A DNA stretch of 64,000 nucleotides from Elmis aenea (GCA_947652605.1 OX393581.1:50553924-50617923), one strand, 5' to 3'. Shown: positions 1-12,650, counted from the first letter of the stretch. Numbers and translations: made by a program. Notes: generated by a model not told the origin, from the sequence alone.

Positions 1-412
1 TTGCACTTCTAATTTCCTTCTTTATTTATTTAGTCATGAGTTCCTCTACAGTTAGGTGTAGAACTGTTAAGCTGTGTTGTGCTGAATTTTTTCCATGTTT
101 TTCTGTCTTGTGCTAGCCTTTTTATGTCTTTCCATTTGTTGTTTCTGTCCGTTGTTGCTTTTTAACTTGGTCTTGCCAGGATTTTCTCGGTCTACCTCTT
201 TTGTTAGTTAATCTTTCTTGTTTCGTTCTATAAATGTGACCCATCCATCCCAGCTGCCTTTCTTGTATTTTTGTTTCAACTGATTTTATCTTTAATTGTT
301 CTCTATATGTTTCGTTTCTGATTCTGTCTTTTTTTGTTTTTCCTTGGATTTTTCTTAGAAATCTCATTTCTGCTGCATTAACTCGGCTACTATTTTTATT
401 TGTGGCATAGTT
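1..412 (-). mobile_element. Non-LTR retrotransposon 3' end, family A copy 1
   Basis: Read on the minus strand, this encodes the C-terminal tail of an endonuclease/reverse-transcriptase protein: an NAAEMRFLRKIQGK block, then LGWMGHIYR, then a basic GRPRKSWQDQV stretch. The 3' end carries the family's CCTACACCTAAC-type sequence and a TAAA-like tail at 20-35. Four further copies in the window share this 3' end. It lacks the RT catalytic core, so it is a truncated, inactive fragment. Upstream of about 405-415 the sequence switches to a different retroelement. Identity as a LINE relic is confident; the clade (RTE-like or R1-like) is not. Confidence 0.8.
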
Positions 413-765
413 TGTGAAAAGGAATTTCTTCTTCTTCACCACATCCTCTGCATATATCGGTCTCCGAGTATTATGTTTAGCCAACAGTGTCCTGTGGTTG
501 CTCTGATGTCCACTTTGCTCATCCTGAGCATTTCTTCTGTATTTTCCTTAGACATTTGACAGGATAACCTTGAAAAAGGCTTGTCCTGCAACTTTTTTCC
601 AATGGGTGTTGCACCTGTATTAATATGTCTTTAAGACACCGCTTGGCAGTTCCATAGGATGTACCAAGTGCGAGTTCTGGTCCGAAGAAAGGTGTCTCGC
701 TGCCAATTTTGGCTAATTTGCCTTCTCGTTGCTTGATATATTGGTTTGCCCCGGACATCATACCA
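413..765 (-). mobile_element. RNase H-region fragment of a second non-LTR retroelement, frameshifted
   Basis: The minus strand reads KLAKIGSETPFFGPELALG, which resembles the end of the RNase H domain in R1/LOA/Jockey-type elements. After a frameshift it continues through a DIRATTGHC-like segment and a CRGCGEEEE-like zinc-knuckle remnant near 430-480. It joins directly to family A copy 1 at about 405-415. This is a pseudogene fragment. The assignment rests on recalled family sequence patterns, not on a search. Confidence 0.55.
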
Positions 766-2334
766 GTTTAACGTTATTTCTGCTTCCTAGCACGTTAAGT
801 GCCTGGATGCAGTCCAGAAAATGCTACTGAGATTAATTTGTGACGTGTTTATTTCAAAAAGAATGACACCGAACTTTAGATACATTACAAAGAACAATGA
901 AAACAGAAAAATTATATCGAAATAAGCAGAAAAACTTCACTAAATTAAAGGCATTTAACTATGTTATCCAATAACTTTAGCTATGTATCTCTATCTAGCT
1001 ATTTTGTTTATGGCAATAAGTTAATTTTTAGACACTTTGAAGCTAAAACACAAATAATTTAACAGTTTTTACTAAATCCACGACTAATTCTTCTATAAAA
1101 ATAATTAAAATTGACTAAATATTAATAAAAATATAATTTTCAATAGAATTAAAATTTGGTACATAATCTAAGGATCTAAGGCAAATAATATTTAATTTTA
1201 TAGACAAAATAATGGATCTATATAATCTGAATTCAGAGACATTTTAGTATCAGTTAGTTTTATTTTGTAATTTAACATTTTTTTAAATGCAACCGTAGTT
1301 GTCCTTAGTATTATATAAAAAAAAATGTAATGAGCTAAAAGTACTTGTATTGTAAATATATGAATCTTTACAAACACTTTTGTTTTTTCAATACAATATT
1401 TTCCATCCCACTTGTTTATGAAATACGAGAATCTACAAGCAATATACCAAGTTAAAATACTAAATCTTATCGGCTTACGTTTTCGTAAGTTAACTCTTAA
1501 GACGAGATAAGTTTTCGTGCTCTTGTACCAAATATTATGTATTTCAAACCCTCTCTGTACAACTTCGCAAACAATTCTAATCCCGCAAACGCTTGGTATT
1601 AAAACTTGCTGTAAACTAAATATCAACATTGCGTATTAATTATTAGGTAAAATTATTATAATCTGAAACCGCTAATGCGTGAGTTTGTAAGCATTGCTAA
1701 AATTATACAGCCTATAATAATAACGATGAGAAACCTTTATCTAGCTTTGTAGCTAATTCCAATATTTTTCATGTTAATAATAAAACAAATACGAAAGAAA
1801 ACTACAAGCCTACATATTTTGAATTACACACGTACCTAAGTTACTGTTTTAATTTGTAAAGTAATACAGGATTGTGGCAATATAACATCATTTGCATAAG
1901 TCTATTTAAGTTTTCATAACACTTTCGGTATAGCTGCTGATGTGTTTACAAAATAATATGCTTTCAGATCACGCTCTGGGTATGCGGGAAAGGCAATATG
2001 TCCTTTTTCATAACAAGTTTTATGTTTCACATGTGCTGTTTTAGCTTTTAAAGAAAGTTCCTTAGACAATAATATGTAAATTTCTTGAAAAAATTCACAG
2101 GTTGTTACTAAAACAACAAAAAGCATCAAAGCTTTGAGTGATATCACACAAAGAGCTTGACAGTCTTAAAATATGTCACCATTTACGAAAACTTTTATAA
2201 TTACCAACATTTTTTTTTAAAGCTATAGAACAAAATATACAAAAACTTGTAAAATCTTAGGAGGTAATGTATTTGATGTTAAGAATATTAATGGCAAATA
2301 CAAATGTTGTTTATTAGTATCATTTTAATTTTAT
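766..2334. other. AT-rich DNA with no recognised gene
   Basis: Open frames here, including one of 143 codons at 1198-1629 on the minus strand, have no recognisable motifs and the low-complexity Ile/Lys/Tyr/Phe composition expected by chance in AT-rich DNA. I see no splice-supported exon and no mobile-element terminus. Confidence 0.5.
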
Positions 2335-3145
2335 TAAAGCTAATGTTTGCAGACGACATGGTCTTAGTCGCGGAAACAGAAAAAAATCTGTAACATAATC
2401 TAGAAATTCTTAACCTGGAATTGGAAAAACTCAATGTGAAAATAAATACAGAGAAAACTATGATCGTTACAAAAGAGAACAAAGGGCATAATATCACTTT
2501 AAATGGGCTTAGGTTGGAACAGGTAGAAAGCTTCTAATATTTAGGAGTGATCATATAGAAAAATGGAGGAACGGCCAAGGAAATAAGCGAAAGGACAGGA
2601 AATATGGGAAGAATATTTAACAGTTTAAGAACACCACTTTTTGGAAATAGAGAAGTCCCAAAACGAACAAAATTAGAAGTGGTAAAAAAGGTAGTAGGCC
2701 GACATTTTTATACGGAAGTGAATTGTGGACACTCACAAACAAAAAATGAAGCAGAAATGCGATTTCAAAAAATAAAACCAAGGCAAAACCAAAACAGATC
2801 GAATCAGAAATGAAACAAGCAGAGAACATTTAAAGATAAAATCAGTTGAAACATAAATGCAAGAAAGACAGCTGGGATGGTTGGGTCACATTTACAGGAT
2901 GAAAGAAGAAAGGTTAACCAGAAAAGCCTATGAAGCAAGATCACAGGGAAAAAACAAAAGAGGTGGAAAGAGAATAACCTGGCAAGACGAAGTTAAAAAA
3001 ACAGCAACGGATAAAAACATCAAATGAAAGACAAAAAAGCTAGCACAAGGCAGAAAAACATAGAAAAACGTCAGCACAACACAACTCAACAGTCCTACAC
3101 CTAACAGTAAAGGAACTCATGAATAAATAAATAAATAAATAAATG
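2335..3145 (+). mobile_element. Non-LTR retrotransposon 3' part, family A copy 2
   Basis: The plus strand begins inside the RT domain, with the catalytic FADDMVLVAET box at about 2345. It continues through an LGVI block, FNSLRTPLFGNREVPKRTK and an RIRNE-type region to the basic tail, then ends in a TAAA repeat at 3121-3145. Several stops and frameshifts break the frame, so it is dead. The upstream endonuclease and RT N-terminus are missing, which is typical 5' truncation from target-primed reverse transcription. Confidence 0.85.
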
Positions 3146-4729
3146 CAAAAAAGTCGTTATAATTACCTGAAAAAATATTAAAATGCATTTTCGTCGAATT
3201 GTACTGTGATTATCTAAGCAAGCTTGTAATAAATTTCGATAATGTGGTTATAAATTTAAAGAAATATTTATCCATATTATCTCATATGGCATCAGTTTAT
3301 ATAACACCCATTTAAAAGTTTATTTTGCATGATTTCCTGATAATTTTACGAATCATGTCTCAAATCTTATCGGATTTCTCACATAAATAAACTGCTTTTA
3401 GTAACAAATTTGGCATTTCCCTATAATCAAACCGTAAGAACATGAAACACGTTGACATATACTTCAAAATTGAGGTAACTTGAAAGTAATTAATAAAAAT
3501 AACGCCGAGTTACGACGGTGCATGGCTAAATATCTTTCTCTTCTCACGTTAATAGGGTCATCCTCAGTTCAAAGCACTTTCATCTCTAGTATTTTGATTG
3601 TAAATACTAAAATATAAACATGTTGATAATTATTTTTTAACTAGGCGATTACAGTGTTTGTACTCTTAATGCCCATTCTAATTATCTCGAAATCATTTTA
3701 CAATGTGGAAATTATATGAACCCTTGCAAAACGAAATTTATTATTTAAGTCTACTGATGTGTATATAATATGGCTGTTAGTTTCGACACTGGTCGTTTTT
3801 GAATACGTCGTTTCTGTTATTTAATTGTAGTTTTTGTGCTCATACAATTTAAACATGCAAAGCATACTTATATTTCATTTAGTAAACAATTACATTGCGA
3901 TATAGAAGCAACGAAATGTGCGCAATATTCCATTAGTTACACAAATCTTGCTTACTGGGTGAATTGCATTGTAAGCATTGTGAAAATTACGCACAAGATG
4001 TCATTGCAACATTTTTAAAATAAGTTAACTACTTTATTATGTTTTAGAAAACATAAATATGTCGAATGCAACTGAGGTGGTTCGTCAAAATAAAAGTACG
4101 GTTTTAATTTTAACAACAAAATGACACGGAATTTAAATTACATTCACTTAAAAGCGTGTTAATTAATCTAAAAAACATTCAATATTATCTGTCTTGGTTT
4201 GTGTGTAAAATTTGAACATTTCTGGAGCACATTTTGATTCATCTTTAGTCAATTTCAACAATTTTTATGAATGAATTGATTAAACATTTCAAGTATTTAT
4301 CAAATAATAATATGGCATTCCCACTTGTTTTGTAAATATTTGGTTCCTTAGCCTTACAGTATTTGATTTTCGCCCTGTACGTCTTACTCTTCGACGTCTT
4401 TAATAAAATATGCAAAATAGGTGACTCTACTGCGGAGTACAATTTTCATCTGAAATATAAAACGGGGTCGGATATAATGTAACATGGAAAAGCCCAACCA
4501 GCTACTCATTTTCAGTGGTGTCTGTCGCAAAGTGATACAATATGAAACACATTCTACGGGAAACGTGTTCCATGCAACACCCTGAGCGTCAAAGGTTTTC
4601 CTTTGAAACCGTCTGCTAGATACGTGATATAACAACGGTATCTGGCTTGTAATGCCCATACTGGGATTCCGTTTGATATCGATAGGTCGACGTTGACAAA
4701 TTGTTAACACATTTTTTTGTAGGGTTTGT
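3146..4729. other. Non-coding AT-rich DNA
   Basis: No convincing exon or element is seen. The 108-codon minus frame at 4384-4710 falls in a slightly less AT-rich patch, but it shows no domain and no splice context. Confidence 0.45.
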
Positions 4730-5345
4730 AAAACTATCGAGGCAAAAATTCACTTACATCTTTTGCTACGTTTTCAATTTGGATTCTGAGACGTGCTATA
4801 GCATTTTGGTGGTATCGAATGTTTTTCTTTAACATTTTGATTAATATTTAGTCAATGTTAGAAGTTCTGTAGAAAAATTATCTCTGCATTTAGTGAATCT
4901 GTTAAAATAATTGTGTTGAATTTGTTGTTTTTATCCAATAGTTAATATATTTCATGAAAAACTTACGAATCAAAAAAGTTTCTAAATAAGTCAAGATTTC
5001 AAAAAAATATTTTTAAATTGCAAAATTTTAAACCTCCAAAAAGTTCTGATAAAAAACCAACAGGGGTCGCACTTTTCATCACCTTGTGAAGGTGGGAGAT
5101 GATTGAAAATATTACTATGGAAAAGCTTTTAATAAGTATAAAACATCTATCAAATATCATTTTCCCACATTAATCCAAATTTGAGAGATAAAATAAAAAC
5201 CTAATTTTTCCACTCCCCTTTAGGGAGGTGTAACTCCGAAAGGAGACGTCTAAGGAAAAAATTTTATATGAAAGACCCCCTTATTTGTCGATAAGGAATC
5301 ACCCCTAAATTTTTTCGGAATATTTAAGAAACGCCCTGTATATAA
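4730..5345. repeat. Probable non-autonomous repeat ending in CGCCCTGTATA
   Basis: The segment ends at about 5330-5341 with ACGCCCTGTATA, the same type of terminus seen in the CAGGG elements elsewhere. It contains C- and G-runs (around 5050-5100 and 5210-5300) unlike its surroundings. I could not find a matching left terminus, so limits and class are uncertain. Confidence 0.3.
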
Positions 5346-6059
5346 TTCATTATTTTAATTAAATAATATTCGTATAACCACATTTCGTACATAAAAATAT
5401 GTAGGTACCTAATCATGCCCCTATGCAATCCCTTGTAAATTCATCCTATTGCACCGAATAAGGCAGACAGTTTTGCAACACACTGTATAACAAGCAGAAG
5501 AAAGTTCCTTCTAATTTGTCTCACAAAATTTAAAATTCGTTTAACAATAGAAAAGTTGTTTAAAAACTTCCAGCATACGGATATAGTTTCACTGTTACCC
5601 ATTAACGACTAGAGGTTATTGTTGTATTCGAGTATTCAAAAGAATTCTTTCTACAATTCAATAACAAAACGACAAAAGTAGAAAATGCAATCTTACATTA
5701 GTAGATGACTATCTATTGCGAAACACATTTGATTATAAATTCAACTTTCTTTGAAAGCAAACACAAGAAATAAGCACAAAATATACGTCAATCATTAAAG
5801 TAGCAATAGGTTACCGAGGAAAGAGTAGGTCATGATTTAACAGAGTGGCATATGTCGCTGATTATGTTGGATGACATCACTGATAGATATTTGGAGATTT
5901 TTAAAATGATTGTGTATCAAATATTTGCCTCAATAATAACAGTGCAATGGGGTAGATAATTGTTACCTTGTATATTGCTCTTGCAGTAGTACAAATTAAA
6001 GCTGAAAATTAATAAAATGTTACTGAACTTATTTTTAATAAAAAAATTCTAGAGAGAAA

Positions 6060-6595
6060 CTTTGGTAGGGCAGTATTATTGTACACATTTTTGATCTCGC
6101 GTACCTTGAAAGGATTTTGGGCACCCCACTTTGAGACTCTGCTCTAAATATAATCCAGATTAAGAAAGAAATAATTTAAAATTCTAAACAGATATGTCCT
6201 AAAAGGTGGCGCGCCCTATTGGGTGCCGCAATCCTTGTTACCTACAGATCTATTTAACCTAAATACAGAACTTGACATGAAGAACTTAGTTGTTACAACA
6301 ATAAAGCTTCTGTTGTTTGCAATCTGACACTTTCAATAGCTAGAATCATTAATCATAATATAAAACAGATTATACCGTCATTTAAATCTCTAGACATTGT
6401 ATGTAAATTGGTGTAAGATGTATTAATATTGTACTAACGTTGTCCGCCATGTCGTTTAACTAATTTCCAATCTAAGTTGCTTGTTTTTATTCATGTTTAT
6501 CTATTGTTTTACTATTTTATTGTAATTATTTTGTTAAAATGCAAATATTATTTTTTTATATTGGCAATAAAGAAGTATATTCTACTGAAATGAAA
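6060..6595 (+). mobile_element. Possible LINE 3' end (RT tail plus AATAAAG terminus)
   Basis: One plus frame at about 6180-6325 reads APYWVPQSLLPTDLFNL, resembling the APWYVxNxxLHxDL block near the C-terminus of Jockey-type RT proteins. The segment ends near 6565-6590 in TTGGCAATAAAGAAGTAT, a common kind of LINE 3' terminus. The frame is short and partly degenerate, so this is tentative. Confidence 0.4.
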
Positions 6596-6611
6596 AACAA
6601 AGTGTTTTTAA

Positions 6612-6935
6612 ATCATCCCCGACCGCGTCCAGCCCTCTTTTCTTACGTCTCCCTCTTTTTCTCATACCCATTTTACTCGCTTTAATAGATCTTCGTGTTT
6701 CTTTTGGTGGAGAGGCGTTGCGCATGCCCGAGCCATCTTATTCTCTGGGTCCTATTCCTAATACTTCGGTATGGACGGTTCTTTGTAACATCTCATTACT
6801 TCCTCGTTTGTTCTTCTCCTCCATTCTCCGGTATTTATTTTTACTTCCCCGTAAATCCTCCGCTATATTTTTCTTCCCCACCTTTCGAGATCTCCTAATC
6901 TTCTACTCACGTAACTCGGTAGATAAATGTCACCT
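6612..6935 (-). mobile_element. Non-LTR retrotransposon C-terminal fragment, family B
   Basis: Minus-strand frames contain GEWRRRTNEEV, then RIRWLGHAQRLS, then a basic stretch, then LDAVGDDLKTL. This order (NGEWR..TN.E, WLGH..R, D.V.DDL) is the C-terminal tail of insect LINE endonuclease/RT proteins. It is spread over several frames with stops, so it is decayed. Plus-strand open frames over the same bases are shadows of it. It abuts the large foldback starting at 6942. Confidence 0.65.
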
Positions 6936-6941
6936 TGTATA

Positions 6942-8750
6942 CAGGGTGAGTCACGACGGACGCGTCGGAGTTTTATGGCGAAACGGTTTATATTTTCCAA
7001 TTTCTGTCGCTGTTAGATTGTGTAAGTCAATAAGGGCTACATTTTAAAAATATTATCAAATATACAGGGTGCTCCAAAAAAGAGTGCCATATCAGAGTTA
7101 TACTTTTTCTTATGGAACACCCTGTATATTTTTACATTTTTGGATTCCTCTTTAAATTTAATTCAAAAAATGTAAAAGGTCATATGGGTCTAAAGTCAAC
7201 CGTTCTCGTGAAAATTGCATTTTCATGAAAATACAGTATTTTCAAAAAATTTCAACATTTAAAAACTTTGAGAAGTCTGAAAAAATTCGCTTGGAGATAA
7301 GATTGACAATAGATTATGTAACACTTTGCACAACCTACATTTTTAAAATATTGTACAGGGCGTTTTTTACGCTTGGTCAAACTTGTGAAACTTTAAACAT
7401 CGATAACTATTTTTTTTTAAATACAACACCCTATATTTTTTTGCACCGTTTTATAGAAAATTTAATTCTCTTTCGAAAATATTAAGGCTGTTTTATACCT
7501 AAATTTGATATTTTCCGAGATATCGCGATTTTATTTTTAATTATTAGGGCAAAGTAATATTTTCAAGTAGGCTATGAAGGTAGACAGCGGTATTTTGAAA
7601 CAATTGAAAGAAAAAACAAGAAACTTATAATTTTGTCGTTTGCCTACACATTTTTGACTTTTATTATAAGAAAGTTGTAGATTTACCATTTTTACGTTTA
7701 AATATAGGTTTCTCATCAGGGCCACAATATTTTTCATGTACTTGAGTTTTATCGTTTGCCAAGTCCTAAAAACCGATTGATAATGTATTAGGTACGAGTA
7801 CGGAACGCTGATTAAAAAAAAAGTAACACTGACTTGTTTAATTTTACTTTAAAAAAAAAAACATGGTTGGTACTGTTTTCGGTAGAGTATCGTATCGTAA
7901 ACAGACAAAAAATGGTTTATAGGATTTAGTAATTATCTTATACACTGGTCCAATAAATAAATGCATAAATAATTTTAAAAAATCTCTATTTAAACGTAAG
8001 TATGGTAAAACTACAAGTTTCCTATAAAATAATGTCAAAAGTGTGTAGTCAAACGATAAAATTATAAGTGTCTTGGTTTTTCTTTCAATTGTTTCAAATT
8101 ACCGCTGTCTACCTTCATAGCCTACTTGAAAATATTACTTTGACCTAATAATTAACAATAAAATCTCGATATCTCGGAAAATATCAATTCTAGGTGAAAA
8201 ACAGCCTTAATGTTTTCGAAAGAGAATTAAATTTTCTATAAAACGGTTTAAAAAAATATAGGGCATTATATTTAAAAAAAATGAGTTATCGATGTTTAAA
8301 GTTTCACAAGTTTGACCAAGCGTAAAAAACGCCCTGTATAATATTTTAAAAATGTAGGTGGTGCAAACTGTTACATAATTTATTGTCAGTCTTATCTCCA
8401 ATTGAATTTCTTCAGACTTGTCAAAGTTTTCAAATGTTAAAAATTTTTGAAAACACTGTATTTTCATGAAAATGCAATTTTCACGAGAACGGTTAACTTT
8501 AGACCCATATAACCTTTTACAATTTTTGAAGTAAATTGAAAGAGGAATCCAAAAATGTAAAAATATACAGGGTGTTCCATAAGAAAAAGTATAACTTTGA
8601 TATGGCACTCTTTTTTGGAGCACCCTGTATATTTGATAATATTTTTAAAATGTAGCCCTTATTGACTTACATAATCTTACAGCGACAGAAATTGGAAAAT
8701 ATAAACCGTTTCGCCATAAAACTCCGACGCGTCCGTCGTGACTCACCCTG
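6942..8750. mobile_element. Large foldback DNA element, CAGGGTG ends, about 767-bp inverted arms
   Basis: Bases 6942-7708 are the reverse complement of 7984-8750, with outer parts near-identical and inner parts more diverged. Both ends start CAGGGTGAGTCACGACGG and are flanked by TA, the target duplication of Tc1/mariner-type elements. Each arm contains further internal copies of the ACAGGGTG box in alternating orientation (about 7065, 7120, 7356 and their mirror positions), so the element looks built from smaller related units. The centre (7709-7983) is unpaired and AT-rich. No transposase is encoded. Apparent open frames are repeated in mirror image on the other strand. Confidence 0.85.
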
Positions 8751-8752
8751 TA

Positions 8753-9638
8753 TAACTTAAACCATTTTAATTTTTGTAAGCATAAAGGGGACTTTAAAAA
8801 AGTTTGATAACCGCTGTGTCGGAGCACAACGGCTTTGGATTAATGTAAAATCCTTAAATAATAATCTACTTTATTTTGCTTTCTCCAACGAGGATTAATA
8901 AGTTTTAAGAATAGACCAAAATTTCCTTTGAGTGAACATTAGCGTTGTTTGAGATTTTCCGACTCAAATCTGCAAATCTGCGTTTTTGTATTGCACAATA
9001 AATCTAGTAGAGCGATGAATTTTAAAAGCTTGTTTCATCTAAATATTTAAAAATTAATTAAACCGTTGTTCTTTATGAATTCACGAGGATTAAACCCGTC
9101 TATATAGATTTTGCAACAACCAGAACAATTTAATAACCGGAGCTGCAGATAATATTCAAAAATATAAGGGCCCCGCACGGAAGCCGCGGCTCAGCACGAC
9201 GGTACAAGCGCGTTTCGCTGAATAATTCAAGAATTCAAGATTTAAACTAAACACCGAACAACGACATTAAATGCAAACCTCTTACTCGGAAGATGTAACC
9301 GAAAGAAATAAATCAGAAAAGGGTATTACGTTAACTCTTGCTGTCAGAGCCAATTTAGACGTTTCGTGTTTAACTTGGGCGATGTTTGAATCAATGATAG
9401 GCACTGGAGACTAAATCTTTGGCAAACAATCGCGTTCTTCTGGATACGCGTGTAAACTTTTCAACGTCATTTTTGAATTGAAAGGAATATATTCCGATCC
9501 GCGAATTCGGGAGACGTTGGCTGTGGAAATAAAATGTGGGCAACACGAGGCAAATGAAAAACGAAATCGATTTTATGTTTTTCACACAGCAGGATAACTT
9601 TGTATGCACTAAAAATGTAAATTTAAGCATTAAGTATA
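8753..9638. other. Non-coding DNA with a short GC-rich patch
   Basis: No gene is recognised. A GC-rich patch at about 9168-9220 stands out from the AT-rich background but has no open frame or motif that I can name. Confidence 0.4.
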
Positions 9639-10310
9639 CAGGATGGTCCACATAGAATGGCCACTATTGGTATCCCGCAAACGGTAAGAGCTACAAAGAA
9701 GTTTAAACTAGACAAGTTGTTTCCCTTTTTGAGACCTATTCAGTGATGTATTAAAGTTGAAAAAAAAATTACATTGCACGCTACATAACAAAAAAATCAA
9801 TGGATTATAATGAAGACGCAATTTTAACACATACAGAGTGTTTCTTCGGTTAAAAATTGAACTATGTTGATGAATATCATCGGTTTTTTAATGGAATATT
9901 TTGTATCATATATGCCCAGTTTCATAAGAAAATGTAAAAATATTCAGGGTGTTCCATTTCAAAAAAAAAAAAAGATGCAATCGTGTTAACAGTTTAGTAA
10001 AGTTGACCGAGCATAAGAAACCACATTTTTTTTTTAAATTTAACCCAACAGAAATTGAAGTTCAGTTAAAGTTCCAAAATAATTGGTTTGCCATTGATAA
10101 TTTGTTAAAGACAATTTTTTTCCTGAGACTATCCATTGTTTCAAGGCAACGTAAATAATTCAAAAAGGATTAATAGCAGGTACAAACAATCTTGAATATT
10201 TTTGAAAGAAAGTTTGGTATGTAATTTAAAAAATATAGGATTGTCTATTTAAATGAACAAAGTTACTTGTTGGTGCGCAAAAACAAAACACTGTATGTTT
10301 GCAAATAATT
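9639..10310. mobile_element. Diverged CAGG-ended foldback-family remnant
   Basis: It starts CAGGATGGTCCACATAGAA after a TA, matching the left end of the element at 26881 through a shared GTAAGAGCTACAAAGAAG block. Internally it holds TTCAGGGTGTTCCAT near 9942. Towards 10285-10305 it resembles the right end of the 15270-15642 element. It appears to be one decayed copy or two adjoining ones. No coding capacity. Confidence 0.55.
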
Positions 10311-11261
10311 TTGGGCTACTTACCAGGGAAAGTTACGATATGTTGTCGCTAGAATCTGATCAACTTATACTCATTTATTTTTTAAATTTTTATTAATAAC
10401 AGACGAATAGAACAATTCGTCTTCGCTGGGACAGTCTGTATATAAAAAATTACAAATAATTATTGTTAAACCCGTTTCCAAAAACAATTCCATAATGTAT
10501 ATGTTATTCTGTAAGCAACAAACACATTTGGAACTACTCTTCTTTGACAACTTGATCGAGTTATGTTGGTGGGTACGCAGCACTGCGAATTAAAATGTTT
10601 AGCACTGCAAATCGAATTTTCAACAACTAAAAATTTTGTTGTTTGCAACCGTAAACCAATTAGACACTGGCTTTTGTAATTTTAAACTATTTATACGAAG
10701 TAATTTCCTATGTTAGGGACAAGCTGACAAACTCAGCTAATTCACGTGAATTGATAGCGAACTTTAGACTGAAAAGGGACGAAAATTAGTTAATTATCAA
10801 TGCCAGGACACAAGTGCACATTAAACAAACGTTGCTGGCAAACTTTTACATTTAGATCCCCAGTAATGGATTAATTGCTTCAGTGCTGTGTCAACGTGGC
10901 AATTCAATTTTCTCTAGCCTTTAACAACCTTATAAAATTAGTAGAATTTTAGTTGCACATTTCTGGGGTAGTCTAGCACATTGTTTATATTTCTGTTGTT
11001 GATTCAGAGCAATTCTGTCTTCAAACGAATACGAACCAACATGTATTATGTGTGTGTGTGTGTGTGAGTGCAGCAGGCATAAGCTTGTATAGTGACTGTA
11101 GTATTCTAGTGGTTCTAATTAAACAACACTTGCCTATTAACTGCAAACTCAATACGGGGAATTGTTTGGTTTTGGGACGCCGTTGTTTATAAAGTTTTAA
11201 TTAGGGTAAGCTTTTGTAACAATATAGAATTAGTTGTCCTGCTGTAGCACGATAATGAACA
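10311..11261. other. Non-coding DNA with a TG microsatellite
   Basis: No exon is seen. A (TG)n run of about nine units lies at 11049-11066. Confidence 0.5.
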
Positions 11262-11467
11262 GGGAAAGAAGAGCTTAAATAAATTCGATATTGGACTTTG
11301 GAAACAGTAAGCCAGTAACGGTATTTACAAAATATAATTAGGGACACTGAAAATTAAAAATATTTTGTATGTTTATGTAAATAAAGTGTTTTAATTAGAG
11401 TCACATAATTTTAGTGGAGAGTTTTATATTTTTGTAGAGCTCAAAGATTTTTGTTGTCACAGTTTCC
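11262..11467 (+). repeat. Direct repeat unit 1 (about 206 bp)
   Basis: It is nearly identical to 12443-12650, from GGGAAAGA at the start to CACAGTTTCC at the end, with only scattered substitutions and small indels. The two copies are direct repeats whose starts lie 1,181 bases apart. They lack the TG...CA ends of LTRs. No function is evident. Confidence 0.9.
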
Positions 11468-12442
11468 TTGGAAGGTTTAAGGGTTGCTTTGAGATAAAAA
11501 ATGCTATAACATAAACGTTTCTAACTATGAAACAAACATAAGGAGAGACTAGTATATCAAGAACTTCAACTTTATGCCAATGGACTTAAAACTATGGAAA
11601 TACTTTTACTTTTTTACTATTACTCCAAAATTTTGGGATCGTTTTTAATAATCCAGGGTTGTACAATGATTACCATGGCGATTAAAAGTGTTGAACATAC
11701 TATCATCAATTAATACCTACGATTAATACTTTAGAAACTTTTTTAAAGTTAATTGTATCAATTTATTTCAAATAATTTTGCCTCCAATATCAAAAAATAC
11801 CTCTTGATAAACTTCCAAAACTGATGCACTAGGCGACACCTGTTGAATATTATTTTCACTGTATTAACAGGATCAGGAGCCCATGAGTTCAGAGTAGGAA
11901 TCAACCACATACGTATGGAAGGAGCAACTCTTACTAAGCTATGTGTTAAATAAGGATACTCATTGCCTTGTGTCTCCTAAAAATATGCAATATGAATCTA
12001 AAACTGCAATGGATGTACGTATGACTGATGCGACTTTTCGCAATGATGCCTTAAACAAGGATAAAAATTGCCGTATGTCTAGATGTAAACAAGATGGACG
12101 CCAAACTGACAAAACTCTGACAGCTAAATCGGTAAACAAGTTTTGACGTACGATAATAATCTATCTCCTTTTAACTCATGCCCATGTACCGTACATTTGA
12201 TGTGGTTGAGCGAAACGTAATTACATTTTCTCAATCAAAACAAATGACGTCACATAATTTTTAAAAAGTGAAATTTCAGCCTTAATAACAACATTTGAAA
12301 CAAAATCAAAAATACCCGTTAATCAAAATTGAATAACCTTTCAACAAACGCAAAAAACAAAACCCAAATCGGGAGAAGTTTTGTATTACCAACTACGCGG
12401 TAATTTCAAAAATAAAAATATACTTCGATTTCGTTGCGTATG

Positions 12443-12650
12443 AGGGAAAGATGAGCTTAAATAAATTCGATATTGGACTTTGGAAACAGTAAGCCAGTAA
12501 GGTTATTTACAAAATATAATTAGGGACACTGAAAATTAAAAATATTTTGTATGTTTATGTAAATAAAGGGTTTTAATTGAATCACATAATTTTAGTGGAG
12601 AGATTTATATTTTTGTAGTTCCCAAAGATTTTTGTTGTGTCACAGTTTCC
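12443..12650 (+). repeat. Direct repeat unit 2 (about 208 bp)
   Basis: Second copy of the repeat at 11262-11467. The 975 bases in between hold no recognised gene, so the pair may be the remains of a tandem duplication or the ends of an unrecognised small element. Confidence 0.9.

Noticed and set aside
1198..1629. 143-codon minus-strand open frame
   Set aside because: Composition is typical of AT-rich chance frames (Ile, Lys, Phe, Tyr), with no domain, no splice context and no codon bias.
4384..4710. 108-codon minus-strand frame
   Set aside because: No recognisable motif. It overlaps a possible repeat and has no supporting gene structure.
6695..7047. Two overlapping plus-strand frames of 67 and 109 codons
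   Set aside because: They are shadows of the minus-strand LINE tail and then run into the foldback element; the second frame's C-terminus reappears on the other arm.
7225..8623. Mirror-image frames of 86 and 138 codons with near-identical peptides
   Set aside because: They lie on the two arms of the foldback. Similarity reflects the inverted repeat and not a conserved protein.
11262..12650. LTR retrotransposon or TRIM explanation for the direct repeats
   Set aside because: No TG..CA ends, no clear primer-binding site or polypurine tract, and no coding interior.
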